Positions 20,366 through 32,522 of a stretch of DNA of 64,000 nt are shown piece by piece. Source of the DNA: Eretmocerus hayati (lineage: Eukaryota; Arthropoda; Insecta; Hymenoptera; Aphelinidae). A program made the translations under genes and the position numbers. The notes below the pieces were generated by a model. It had not been told where the DNA came from. It worked only from the letters and a program-made list of their open reading frames with translations, and ran no database searches. Where the stretch lies: contig CM056742.1 in NCBI GenBank assembly GCA_029851415.1, forward strand, positions 189,577,344 through 189,641,343. The letters are read 5' to 3'. Every line of letters begins with the position of its first letter. The first letter of the stretch is position 1.

Positions 20366-23300
20366 AGCTGAGTGGGCTCGCGTTCCGATGTCTCGGCATT
20401 CGTTTGTATTATTTTTGAAAAATAGTCGAATATCAATGTGTTCATTCACTTTGCTAATTGATTTCCTTCAAAAAAATTGAGGGAATGTTACTGTGGACAA
20501 CAATGACCGAGGCTCCTCGACAAACGATTGAAGTCTAAATCGGATAAGGTGGGCACTTACCTCTTTCACACCATTTTGTTCAAGCAGTCATCCAGTTATG
20601 GTCGTTTGCTGAATCAAATCTCAACTCAGCATGGCAATATAATAGTTAGTCAGTCGCGTAACTGAGTTATGAAAAATCTGCTGAATACGTAACGGTGGCG
20701 TTACCAATGGTATAGGGATATTCTGCTGTGGCAACTGAATTCTATCTCACGTCCAAGTTATTCTATTCCAGATTCCGGTCTTATCACCATTTACGATGAG
20801 AGCAACTCTACTAATTCCCATGCCTCATTCCTTTATTTTGGTAAATTCATTTTTAATCTGTGAATCGGGAATGAACATCCAAAATGCGCTTTTATCTTTG
20901 TCTCCGTATCATTCTTACGGGCAAAATTTGAGATCCAGCTCTATCGCTTTTTTCTGCCATCTGAAATAATACAGAGGTTCACTCCTAATGAGTGAGATCG
21001 ATTTTCAGTGTGGCAAAATTTTGGATTTAACAAAATCTTCAAAAGATCTCAGTTTGGGATAGAGAATGGGACAAAACCCCAATTCATCATCGACCCTCGT
21101 GTACAATTTCAATTGAATCACATGACCAAACTTTGGTGTGCATGAGTTACCGAGCATATTCCGGGCCTTAACCCTCTTCAAGGATTACATTCTCACTAAG
21201 GACTGATAGAGGTTGCTCGCAGAAGCTGTTGTGCAATAGTGTCGATCAATAAATCTATTGAATCTATTGACGTTGACTTCTATAGTATAGAATGTAGTAC
21301 TGAATGAAGCAATTTACTATATCATCAGTCAGTGCCATGTTTAGCTTGAAATACACATTGCCAGGTGCTGCGCCGGGACCTCTCGATCGACTTCACGATC
21401 AGATTCTCAGCCAACAGATTGGTACCTCATTCAGACGGGCATAGTAGTTGCTATTCATTGGAGAGTACTACAATCGAGGTTGATATCGACGTCTTATTCT
21501 GGTGCCTAGAATCACATTGCTCGAGTGCTGATTTTATAACTGGCTATTCTATGAGGGAGGTTGTGAGGTGGTAATCTCGTTTCCACGAGAAATCAGTTTC
21601 GTTTTCATTAGTCAAGAATTACAAATGCGATGGATTTCAGGGTACTCATCAAGGGTTGAATGAGCATTCTGAGAGCATTTCTGCTTAAGCGAGACTTGTT
21701 GGGACAAAAATTCAGGTTAAATAATGTTTTGGTGAGATCATACATCATGGGTAAGCATCTCTCTTAGTTTGTTTGGGATGAAAAAGTGAGCTAACGCAAG
21801 ATTAGCGTTCACCGAGTACGATCACCGCCGACACGTTGCTCAACCTGATTTCTTCTTTTTCAAGGCTATGAGTGACCCCACAGAAGTTCATTCTCATTCA
21901 CGAAATGTTACGATGAAACTTGTTCTTCGAATCAATAATGTCCCCCGGAGTCCACACCACCTCATCCTCATCACGGATCCCGTATCCGTGTCCAAAATTC
22001 ATGGATGAATTTTCAAACTCCTGGTGGAATTCGAATTCAATCCACCGCACAGCGCGAGGTTGTGCAGTCGGCCTGACTACGTTCGAAAATTCTTTCCAAG
22101 ATCTAGTGTTCGAGGAAAAATCGAAAAGCGATTCTACTGGACCTTCAACATGATGATCCGCTGGGTAATAATTCCTACGTTCATCACTGAGGCGGAGTTT
22201 GAGCTGCGGCGTGATGTCTTCCTCGTGTACGCAATATTGGAACGCGCACTCAACCAACGGCCCTGTCTTGCATGCAAGGCGGCGATAGATGTTCACCTCG
22301 AAATTGGGGAAGCTCGTACCACATATTGTATTTTGCCCTATCTATCCGAGCAGAGCCAATCGCTAGTGGTTACATTTCGGTATGGTCAGGTGGATATTGT
22401 AACTAGTTGACCAAGTCCACTGGCATAGGCTGTTTTGCCCCGTACATGTTTCGTGCTCGCATATTTGTCTGGGCAGCCTTACCATTGAGTATTCTGCGCA
22501 ATTGCTGCGATAATACAGCTTATACACGACCCATAATGTCACCCACCTCTGCGATTGTTCGCTCGAGGGCTTACGCGGTCATCAGAGATCGAGCTGTTTC
22601 TCGTGCTCAATGGGCCACTGCTGTGAATGTGTTGCAATGATATCAAGATGTACGACTCAGTGCGATAGCCGATATTACTGTTGCTTCCATGCCATAGGAC
22701 CTTTTCAAAGAGCAATACTGTTGGATGCCACTAATTACTATCCTAAATCTAAGTGATGATCCTGTTCGGCTATTTTGATACCTGCTGAATTTCTCGCATT
22801 TAGAGTAGACATAAGTTGAACTTGCACCTGATACCCTCACTGCTGTAAGTACTTCTCTTGCTAAGGGTTTGGAAGATTCTTTGGCGATGCAATCAAGCTT
22901 TTGACTCAAAATGCAATGAATGAGGTTGGAATCATTCAGTTTATAGATTGTTTCAACGTTGGAACGTTGAATAAAAAAAGGATACGAGTGATTCCATGAC
23001 CCAAACAGCTCAGTCTATCCTCAAGTGTGAAACAGCGAGCTAAGAAAGCGTTTCTGGATAGATTTTATCTTCTGCTTTCCGACGTCAACGATGACCATAT
23101 AATAAATCCATGTCAACGGTAGAAGTATTAAACTTCTGAATAGACTGACAATGAGGTAGGGTTTTTGGAATGCTCATTGTACTCGTACTCATGGAGAAAC
23201 TCTATCAGTTTATTGCAGTAGATACTTATATAATCAACACGATAGTTAAATTCCGGTTCAGAGCCTTTGACCATCTTCGAATCCTTCCCCATTACGATTT

Positions 23301-23539
23301 TTCTTATCGTATCATCCTCAATCAGATGATCATTATGTGACATATCAGTCTACCTGGTGAGAAACACATTTCTACAGTCTCCTATATTCAAAGAAAAGGG
23401 TGCCATTGCACAATCACAATCTAGAATCACTAGCAGTTGTGAGAATCCTCAAAGCTTCACACGCCATTACTGCCAAATCTCGTTTCTTTCATGGAGCCCT
23501 CTAGATGAGAAGCGAAATGGCATTGATTATTGCTGGTTC
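20366..23539. other. Non-coding or unassigned stretch
   Basis: The longest frame is a 132-codon minus-strand ORF at 21,898-22,296. Its translation has a fairly protein-like composition (acidic C-terminal half with GHGYGIRDEDEVVW), but plus-strand frames overlap it and no family was recognised. A single exon of an unknown gene is possible. I see no other gene here; 22,370-22,610 is repeated near 34,500. Confidence 0.25.
22370..22610. repeat. Diverged duplicate of 34,500-34,760
   Basis: Shared words include ATAATACAG, TACACGA, TAATGTCAC, GCGATTGTTCGCTC against GCGATCGTTCGCTC, and a CAGTCATCA/CGGTCATCA block in the same order. Identity by eye is roughly 70%. The class is unknown. Confidence 0.5.
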
Positions 23540-25320
23540 ATAAAATACATCGGTGGTTCCACCGAAAGTGAGATTTTCCGTGTTTCAGTTTCCTCCAAGC
23601 TTCTAAGGGTTAGAATGTACACTGTAGCAATTTTCTGGCGTTTATTATATTGGTGCGCAACTATGCTGATAGTTTTCGAGGCGATTCAAACGTCCTCGTA
23701 TTTTGTAGTGCCTCGTAAAGGGCTGAAATATCCATTCCGCCGCGTGTAGGCATAGACTAGGCGAAATCGGCGCCACCGCTGGAAAAATTATTCCCATTGG
23801 ATTTTTTTGCGGGATCCCCTCCGGAAGACCCTCCTGAATCCAAAAATGCATGTGGCCAGTCGAAATTCGAATGCAAAATTGTTTAAACTAAAATTGTTTA
23901 AACAAATTGTCTGTATAAACTTTTTCGGTCCCAAAGCAAGTTTTTAAGGTTATTTGGCCTATTTTAAATAGAAAGTCTCTCTTGTCATTTTTCTCTAAAA
24001 TCCATTGTTTTTGAGCTATAAGCGTTTCAAAGTTGAAAAAATGCGAAAATTGCGATTTTCAACGACTGAAAACACTACGAAAAATTCAAAAATCTCATGT
24101 GGCCAGAGCGGAAAATTGTTCATTGGGATCTCCTTAACAATATCCAATAGCAAAAATTCATGTTTCCGGGAGATAACCCTTTGTTTTTTCAATGTTAACA
24201 ATAGGTAGTTGCGCACGCTATAGCATAGGATATCGGCACGAGCAAGCAGACGACGCGCAGCCCGCCACCGCTGCATCTCTATGGCTACAGCGTGCGCAAC
24301 TACCCATTGTTAACATTGAAAAAACAAAGGGTTATCGCTCGGAAACATGAATTTTTGCTATTGGACATTGTTAAAGACGTCTCAATCAACATTCTTCCGC
24401 TTTGGCAACATGAGATTTTTACGTTTTTCTCACTCTAATCGATCGCTGAAAATCGCGATTTTCGCAATTTTTCAACTTTGAAACGCTCACAGCTCGAAAA
24501 CGATGGATTTTAGAGAAAAATGACAAGAGAGACTTTCTGTTTAAAATAGGCCAAATAACCTTAAAAACTTGCTTTGGGACCGAAAAAGTTTATACAGACA
24601 ATTTGTTTAAACAATTTTAGTTTAAACAATTTTGCATTCGAATTTCGACTGGCCACATGCATTTTTGGATTCAGGAGGGTCTTCCGGAGGGGATCCCGCA
24701 AAAAAATCCAATGGGAATAATTTTTCCAGCGGTGGCGCCGATTTCGCCTAGTCTAGCAGCCCATCTCCGACTCTTGTATTCACTGCAACGCATGTTCAGA
24801 GTCAAAAACCCCCATGTGTAGCTATGCATTTCAATCTGTAATACTTGAAATAACATGGTCCACCACTTTGCGAGACAAAATTACATGCTCAGTTCGCGCA
24901 CGGCTATTCGACATTTTGAAGACGGGTTTGCACCGAAACTGCTTGCTCAGCACTATTTAGCTCGGCCAAGTTCCCGATCGTCTATTGAGCCTTCCTTACC
25001 AATAAGATTGTCATCTAAGAACCCAAATACACCTGATCCATTCTCGGTACTTGTCGAAAATTCGAATCCTCATCCAAGCGCACCACATGAACAAGTTTTC
25101 AGAAGGGCGCACAACATTTTTTGTCCTTTTCGTCCCCATGCTGTGCTCCTCTCTGGCGTCATATATCGCTTTGTAAAACACAATTCCTAGTTGTATTTGA
25201 TCGCATTAAACAAATCTATGCGAAAAGGAGTCCACGACTAGTTCCCGAGTCGTGGGAATATTTTTTGAGTCGAAATGTACATTCCGCCCTCTCCCTCCGC
25301 AACCTCTTGAACTTCCTATG
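23540..25320. repeat. Segmental duplicate, copy 1 (pairs with 41,565-42,345)
   Basis: Leaving out the foldback at 23,753-24,755, this region aligns with 41,565-42,345 in the same orientation. The left part, up to about 24,860, is diverged (roughly 20-25% by eye). From about 24,862 to 25,285 it is almost identical to 41,878-42,295, with only a few differences, and beyond that it diverges again. ORFs in the near-identical tract are shared by descent only. Confidence 0.85.
23753..24755. mobile_element. 1,003-bp foldback element with 3-bp TSD (GCA)
   Basis: The arms 23,753-24,224 and 24,282-24,755 are inverted copies that begin and end TAGACTAGGCGAAATCGGCG, with only about 57 bp between them. 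The element is flanked by GCA on both sides (23,750-23,752 and 24,756-24,758). The homologous segment at 41,775-41,785 reads straight through with a single GCA, giving a natural empty site. It encodes nothing. The foldback structure and 3-bp TSD suggest a MITE of an unnamed DNA-transposon family. Confidence 0.9.
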
Positions 25321-27449
25321 TAAAACATACGATTCCATGAACATATAAGTATAATCATAGAATCCGAGGATTCCGTGGTCATCTTATATTATTAATGGAT
25401 AACTTCGATATCGAGATTCGAGGCGTTCCGATCGAGATTTCGCGCGCGTTTTACGAGTCGTCTCAATGTATGTTTCAGTGGATGAATGACATTGGATTAT
25501 TTGAATGTATTTATAGGTGGATCAATAATGAAATTGAGAGTATTCAATTATGCGATCTACATAGCCGAGCTATTATATCTGTTGATTATTCCCAATTTAT
25601 CGAAAGAAAAGTAATGATGAGTTTCAAGTATCTGAACTCACGCACTGTAGCGTTCTGTCCAGTTCTGTCTGCTTCGTTGTCAACATTGAGCAGGTGATCG
25701 TCGCGCTTGCGCATCATATCGGGTTTTTATTACACCTGCATGATTTAATCGGATCGCGCGCTATATTTATCTATCACTCATTTGAGTGATAGGAAAGTAG
25801 ATTGCTGCTTGACCGACAACCGAAATATCGGATATCCCGTGAAATAATGAGGTTAATGGTAATCATGTGAAGATTTGATATGTGATATTTAATCTTCCTT
25901 CAACGATCCAAAAGATCTCAGGAAATCTTATCTAAATTCTCAAAATGATCCAAACTTCAAAGTTGCATCACTGTTTTTTGATTGGGGTAGATTAGCTAGA
26001 ATTTTTTTCGTGGATGATGAATGTTCAAACATGATTCTTAAATTGCACGTATAAAATTTTGTGATTGAGGTAGGTCAACTGAAATTCTGTTTGTGAATGT
26101 TGAATATTCTTACATCATTTTTAAAAAAGTTTTTAATTTGTGATTATAATTCTTCAAGTTCTAATGCGTAAAACAACTCTCCAGTTGGTGGATGGCACTG
26201 AATGGTACTGAATTGGACCGAATGGATTGAGGAATTTTTTATTCGTGAATAGTGTATTTTTTCGAATTGTACGAGGTTCAATGACTTTCTCACTCCTGAA
26301 TGATGATCAATTGAATTTCAAATAATCGATCGGAAATTTTTCATTTGTGGACTAAAAAGATTTCTGCAGAAGCATTTAAGAAATTCTCGCTTTACTAAGG
26401 CTGATTGGCTGATCTTTGTACATATCCTCGAAAAGTGTTTCCTCCTTCTCTCTTATAGCCGACTCAGAGGAGAAGAGGGAGAAGAAGGAGAAGGAGGGAA
26501 ATACTTTTCCATCCAAAAATTAGTAAGAGCCTTTGAAAATCTCAATCGAATTGGAAATCCACATATTTCCCGTGAAAATTGAAATTTTCATGCACAAGCG
26601 TTGCATAGATTTGGATCATTGATTTTGGAGTTGAGCTCAATTCTCCAGTTCTCAAAATGATCTTCATTCCTTGATGGTCAACCTCAATAATATTTCGTAA
26701 AAACTGTATAGTTCTTTGATCCCACACCATACGGGTGGTTGAACCATGCGCGCGCACTTCGTAGATTGAATAGTCTCTTGAGAATATTCGAAGAATCCCT
26801 CAGACAATCGTGAATTTTCGAATCAGCAATTCATAAATTTGGATTTCGAGGCATGTTAGATAGATAAACATGGATAAACAACTTCCTCGTTCCATATTTT
26901 GATACTATATTATTATATTTGCTTCTTGCTGGTACCATGTATACCTGCATAATTTTTTTTTAACACATTAGCTTTTGCTATAATTTCCAGAATTTTGAGT
27001 CATCGTAACCATCCGCGCGCAACGCGCGCGTTTTAGAGTTCTAGTAATATATGATCATACGAATATTAAAACCGCTTCAAATTTTTTTTATTCCAGAGAG
27101 TTGTGATATATTGATTCAGACCCATTCTAATGTCGATAAGTCACGATACTGATTGTATACTACTGAAAAAAAATCTTTCCAGGAGTCGGTCTGGAATTCC
27201 CAAAAATTGACATTTTCGACGAAAAATTATATCTAATGTGAGTTTTTTCTCTTGAGGGCTTCAAATGTTCAAAATCTGAGTATGACTCTGGGAAATATTT
27301 CTCAGAGTAATGTTCAATCACCACCATGAAGTATCGATGTTACACCAGCTGTAAGTTAGTATATCACGTCTTTCCGGAATAATAATGACAAATTTTCAAA
27401 CCGATTTTATCTACGATCATATATATTTATGGGATCTTATGTTCTACAT
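25321..27449. other. Non-coding stretch with small hairpins
   Basis: No gene is supported. Items seen are a near-palindrome CTATCACTCATTTGAGTGAT near 25,768, a CCTCCTTCTC/GAGAAGGAGG hairpin at 26,430-26,509 and a CGCG-rich patch at 27,014-27,032. Confidence 0.4.
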
Positions 27450-27690
27450 GGATTGACATACCTTCGTCTGGACTCACTTTTGAGATACATAGCTCTAGGT
27501 ACTCCTTTTTGTGCTCAAATGGGCGTAAATCAAGTGCTATGAGCCACCGTAACTTGTCTGGGATTGAAATAAATTTTTGACCCAAATCACTCCGCGTGAC
27601 GATTTTGGACCCAAAAAATCCCACTCTCGGCGGAATCACATTACAACTTTCTCCATTGGATCATTTGATGTTGCTGAAGGGTAGTGGAAA
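27450..27690. repeat. Duplicate block shared with 42,345-42,625
   Basis: The two blocks share TTGAGATACATAGCTCT, CCACCGTAACTTGTCTGGGA, GACGATTTTGGACCCAAAAA and TCTCCATTGGATCATTTGAT in the same order and orientation. At 42.3 kb this block follows the other duplicon directly; here 2.1 kb separates them. Confidence 0.85.
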
Positions 27691-30600
27691 TTCAAGACTC
27701 AATTCATCTGACTCTATCGTTTATCCAAGCTTTGTAAGTGACCATAGGTTGGTTTTAGATTCATAAATACAGTTTCACCAATTCTCAAATTTCTGAAAGC
27801 TCAAAATTGTATGTTCAATTCCAAACTCCTTATTGAGGCAAGTTCGAGGAAATTCGCGAAAAAAATTTCGAAATAGGACGATTTCAAAATTTGTTTGATA
27901 AGCTCGGGACGCAAATATGGCCACTAAGAAGGAATATGATTGATAAGACAACAAAATGGTTAGAAAAATGACTGTAGGAGAACAGGTCGGAATTTTGGAC
28001 TCTATACGAGCTGGTGGAAATATCTGTACTGTGGCACATTTCCAAGTAGGACAATACAAATTGCGGAATAGGCAATGCGTGTTATTAATTTCAATTAGCC
28101 GACTAGAATGATTCATTGTTGAACAAATCGACGATGGAAATGAAGACTACGAAGATGCGACCCGAGCGTATGAAGAGCTGTAGAATTATCTTGAGCATGC
28201 AATGGCAAAAGTAGACTCAGATTACCAATTTTCTGTCTGGGATATGAAAATTAGTAAGATTTTGAGATATGTTTGCTCATGAGATGTAAGGAATTTTGAT
28301 GAATATCCGTTCAAATTGATGATTTACTATGTTTTTTGTACAGAAATTCTCGGAACTGGGACAAAAATCTTTGACCTAAGATGGATTTCCTTCTTTTCCA
28401 TGGCAACAATGCTTTTCTCACACGGATTTCTCATACGCGGATCTTTCGTGGTACAAGTCATCTGTACAGAAGCTGGGATTCTTGTAACTCTAACTAGATG
28501 CGGTGTACAAGAAAAACTATACGAGCTTGTTTCAGGACTCTTCAAAAATCTACAAAGAGTTAATCTACACGTCCAATACAATGTATTTCTTTCGGATTAT
28601 AGGGGAATCAAGACTGAGAAATGTCAAAGAACATTTTTTTGACTCACGGCCCGGAACGCGATCTTGAGTCTATCGTCGGAGAATGATCCTCCGAGTGCAC
28701 AGTGACACATCGCACAAAAATCTTAGTGCTCTGATTCGAACGAATATAAACAAACATAAAGAACAACTCGACGACTCAGGATTCGCATGAGGCAGCAACC
28801 CGTGTGACGGGCTATATGGAACGAACGCTAGAATTACTAAATGTAAAGATGCACAACATCAGAGACTGAGGATTCACAGTCCCGCTCTTGAAATAACAGC
28901 AAAATGCAGGAGCAGTCACCGAGAAGCAGTACCGAGGCAAACATTTCCGGTTGAAAGGGCGTAAGGCAAGTACGAAGTCGAGAACTAAACAGGTACAAAG
29001 CTTATTTTGAGCTGCAGAGCTCTTCCAGTGCGCAAAAAATGAGTGCGTATCCAGAGTGGATTTACCTTACAAGAGTCTCGGACGATTTCCTGTTTGCATG
29101 AATATTCCAAGAGCTTTGCAGAGCTCACGGGAGAACATTCGAGGTATTAGATGGTATGGCCATACGTTTTTTTTCAACAAAAAGATATTTTCACCGTAAT
29201 TCTACCGTCGGAAAGTTCCATTCCCAAGCTTATCATCTGCAGTCAGCGTATACGGGGCGAAACGAGTACCCTACTCTGAAGGTGACCTGGAAAAGGACTA
29301 GCACTGCGCCTGGAAAAGGTTTTCATAATTGACATTCGTTCAACTCACAACTGGGTAAGCTCTTTTCACTCTCTGCGAGCATGGATGCAAAGTGCAGGAA
29401 AGATTTACATTGTCCACGGATCTCGGAGTTCCATTTATAGCTTTCACACCGGTGGAACTTACTGATTATTCTTGTGGGTAGCATCTCAAGATCAAAGTTT
29501 CCCGTATTTACGATCTCTCTGAGGAGACATGTTCATGGCTTTGGCTCAAACAAGCACATCTGCGCTTTGAACGATTAAAAGCTCCTCTCGAGTTCTCTGA
29601 AACGATTCTGCGGATTTTTCAATCAGAGAAACATCGCTCGTCAATTTTCTGGGTCGTGTACCGCAAATTTGTCGCACGCGCTCGAATTCATCTGGGTATT
29701 GAAAATCGATGTATCACTTTGCGCGCATGAAATTTCGCTCGGAGCGGCCAGTGCTCGGGTTTTAATTAAAATCCACCTACCTCGAAGAGCGAATCATGGC
29801 TCGCAGGATTTTGGTATTTGAGATTGGGTATCGAGCGTAGGAAAATCTCTCATTTGCATCGTCTTTGCCATCAGTGCTGGCAAAACTGTCTGTGCAGCCC
29901 GCTCTGTGGTACAACGTGCTTGCGTGGTGGCGGCAGATGGCCAAAATCGACGTGCGAGATGGAAAACTCGGTCCTCATCTCGTTTCGTCGATGAGCCGAA
30001 TCCATTCCGAGTGGATATCTACCGTCTCGCTTTTGTTCCTCGTCGCCACACTTTCAACGGTTCCTCATTCAATTTGCTGCCCAGCTCTTCTGTGGGCTAT
30101 GTAGCACTCTGCTCGCGCCCGGAGAGCCGTAATTCGATTTCCGGCCCGGATGATCGAGCGACGTGCCTTGCTCTTCTCTTTTTGATTTTTCCCGCCCCGG
30201 TTGGCGCAAGCTCGCTCAGCAAAGTATGCGCGGGCGCTTATTCCTGGATAAAAAGATCCTCGTTCTCATTATTGAAAGAGCTGCATGGCGAGTCACTACC
30301 CAATAAATCTCAAAAATGTCTAGGATAATTTTTGCAAGAGTATGATTTATGACCTAGAAGTAAGCCATTGCTAGCGGGGACTGGGGAAATCGAGGAGAAG
30401 GAGCTTCTACGTAGATAGTTTCACAATTGAACGACTAAAAAGTATAAAGTGGCGCAATTCTTAAAGATCATCTGTTTTCGATTTCTCTATATGTAGCTGT
30501 GAGATAACGAGCAAAATTCTGTAATGTGCTCAAGCGATACGCACGGGAAACCATGGGATCCACTGATCGTCGTTACATTGGCTCAAGTTGCACACAGATA

Positions 30601-31208
30601 TTGGGAATTTGTGAAACCTTTTGCGGTGTGCCTTATATGATTGTAGAGCATTCTAACCGCCCTGAAGTCGTCTTGGATTCTAACTTCGAAGATACAACAT
30701 CTTGTCGTAGAATGTTCTTACAAACACGGAGAATATACCTTGGAATTATCCAGAAAGTATACAGGACCAATGACCCATGTACGCGTTAATGAAAGAGGTC
30801 AAGCTAAACTAACGACCCACAGAGCATGGAGAATACGAATCCCTAACTCATGGAGAGATCGTATTTTTGATGAATGTGATACGGGGCAATAGATCGCGAC
30901 TACATCTCAGAATCCTCTCCATTGATGGATCACTTCATTTTGAAACAACTCAGAAGAACACTGATCTAGCACTGGGGGCCCATCGAAGGTTCGTCTTCGT
31001 CCGATCGCAACGTTCGACAATTCTAGAATTTCTCATGATTGACCAATTTTGAAGCAGATCGAATACGGATCTCTTCTCCATCAAAATACCTCGTACTTGG
31101 AACACCAAAGCGATCGCATGGACTTCGGGAAGATCCCGGGGAACTAATTACAAACTTTGACTCCCAATAGAATCATCTCTATCCTAAAGTGACCTTCACA
31201 TAAAGAAC
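27691..31208. other. Long non-coding stretch, no gene supported
   Basis: Several short ORFs occur (for example 28,316-28,642 and 29,906-30,328 on the plus strand) but none shows a domain or consistent splice signals. The 29,860-30,260 patch is richer in GC than its surroundings and could hide an exon. I cannot assign it. Confidence 0.35.
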
Positions 31209-31930
31209 AAAAAATTGATGCACAGTGTCAAAGACCTGAGGAGAATGCGTCTAGTCGACGTTGGGTTGCGGGGGGTAGGGGGGGGGGGGGCGTTGGTCAT
31301 GCCCTTCAGTGACGTGGTTGGAAGTCTCGGTGTCACACTAGACAGTAAATTCAAGTGGAAACCGCGGATCGACCAAGTAAGCAAGGAGGTCAATAGAGCC
31401 CTGTATCACCTGCGGTTCATCATGGCGCCATCACTGAGACTCTTTTTCTAAGGCTAGCTCTTTCGAGACCTCAGCCCAATCTCATTTGGACTATGTTGTA
31501 TGTCTTAACGCGCCAGGCAAAGGCCTCACGTGCCTACAACGTCTGAGCAATTTATGTGTGAGGTACATTCATGAAGTGAGGAGAAGAGAACACACCACTA
31601 GGCCACACAGGAGAGCCCTGGGCTGGCTACGAATGAACTCTCTTGGATTGCACTTGTAGCTATCCTGATGTACGAAATTATGCAAATGGACGAGCCCAAA
31701 TATCTGGATGCACTGTTTACCAAGCACGAGCCCAAGCCAACCAGTAGGGGTGGAGTGAGAGAGGTGAAGATGCCCAAAAATAAACTATAGTCATCTAAAC
31801 ACTCGTCTCAATACAAGGGCGCTTCGCTCTGGAAATCTCTATCCTCTGTCTTGTTTCACAGACCCTCCGTATTATCTTCCAAACGTGCTCTCTTCGCAAT
31901 GTATTTGAGCTCAACTGCGAAGAGAAATCA
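31209..31930 (+). pseudogene. Degenerate non-LTR retrotransposon (reverse transcriptase C-terminal) fragment
   Basis: The translation at 31,300-31,450 reads PFSDVVGSLGVTLDSKFKW followed by VNRALYHLRF, the typical thumb-side sequence of jockey/R1-like reverse transcriptases just after the catalytic domain. Continuing in shifted frames are SHLDYVVCLNAPGK, LQRLSNLCVRYIHEVRR, RRALGWLRMNSL, YLDALFTKHEPKPTSRGG and, near 31,820, an ASLWKSLSS block like the family's SLWNSLP tail. At least two frameshifts and a stop interrupt it, so it is dead. The catalytic YADD region and the endonuclease domain are not present upstream. A G run at about 31,269-31,290 sits inside the fragment. Confidence 0.85.
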
Positions 31931-32193
31931 ATGATCCTGATCAGTGTTTAATGATACTTCAGCAAAATTTTTCATAATTTGACTCGTCGTTTTCAGATTG
32001 ACCAAGATGTTGTGTTACTCAAAATGTATGTCATCGACATTTTCATTATTTGTGAGGGAATTTTGACCAAAACTTTGAAATTAATCGTGATATTTCTCCT
32101 CATTCTTTGTGAGTATTTATTCTCTACCCTTATAGCTCTTTCTATAGACATTTTTGTTTTCATACATATGCAAATATCATGGTTTACGACTGA

Positions 32194-32522
32194 CGAGGAA
32201 CACCTAGGGGTTGTGGAACACGGATTTCGCTGAAACTCTGGAGACAGTTTCCTTTTACATCCAAAAGTTGAAACCAAGAGCCACACTTGCAAATGCCCAA
32301 CCGTTTTTGATCTGCAGCCTATAACATTTGCATTACGAGTATATCTATACATGTCATTTTTCAACATGGGCCTATATGGGCAATGCTAATGTCATAGGCT
32401 ATAGCTTAAAAAGGTTGGGAATTTGCAAGGGTGGCTCTGGTTTTCACCTTTTGGTGGTAAAAAGAAGAATATCCCCAGAGTTTTAGTTAAATCCGTGTCC
32501 CACAACACCTGAGTGCTTCTTG
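32194..32522. mobile_element. Foldback MITE, about 325 bp (family also at 43.2 and 45.4 kb)
   Basis: Arms of about 140 bp (32,194-32,340 and 32,383-32,522) are inverted copies sharing GTTGTGGAACACGGATTT, AAACTCTGGRGA, a CTTTTN-CCAAAAG core and CTTGCAAATNCCCAACC. The loop contains TCAACATGGGCCTATATGGG. Relatives of single arms occur at 43,209-43,320 and 45,360-45,472. Confidence 0.8.

Noticed and set aside
21898..22296. 132-codon minus-strand ORF as a gene
   Set aside because: No recognised family, overlapping plus-strand frames, and no evident splice partners. It is mentioned only as an unassigned frame.
24855..25190. 111-codon ORF that is also present at 41,902-42,192
   Set aside because: The shared frame reflects near-identical duplicated DNA. 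The two copies diverge in frame at the 3' end through a one-base difference, which argues against coding constraint.
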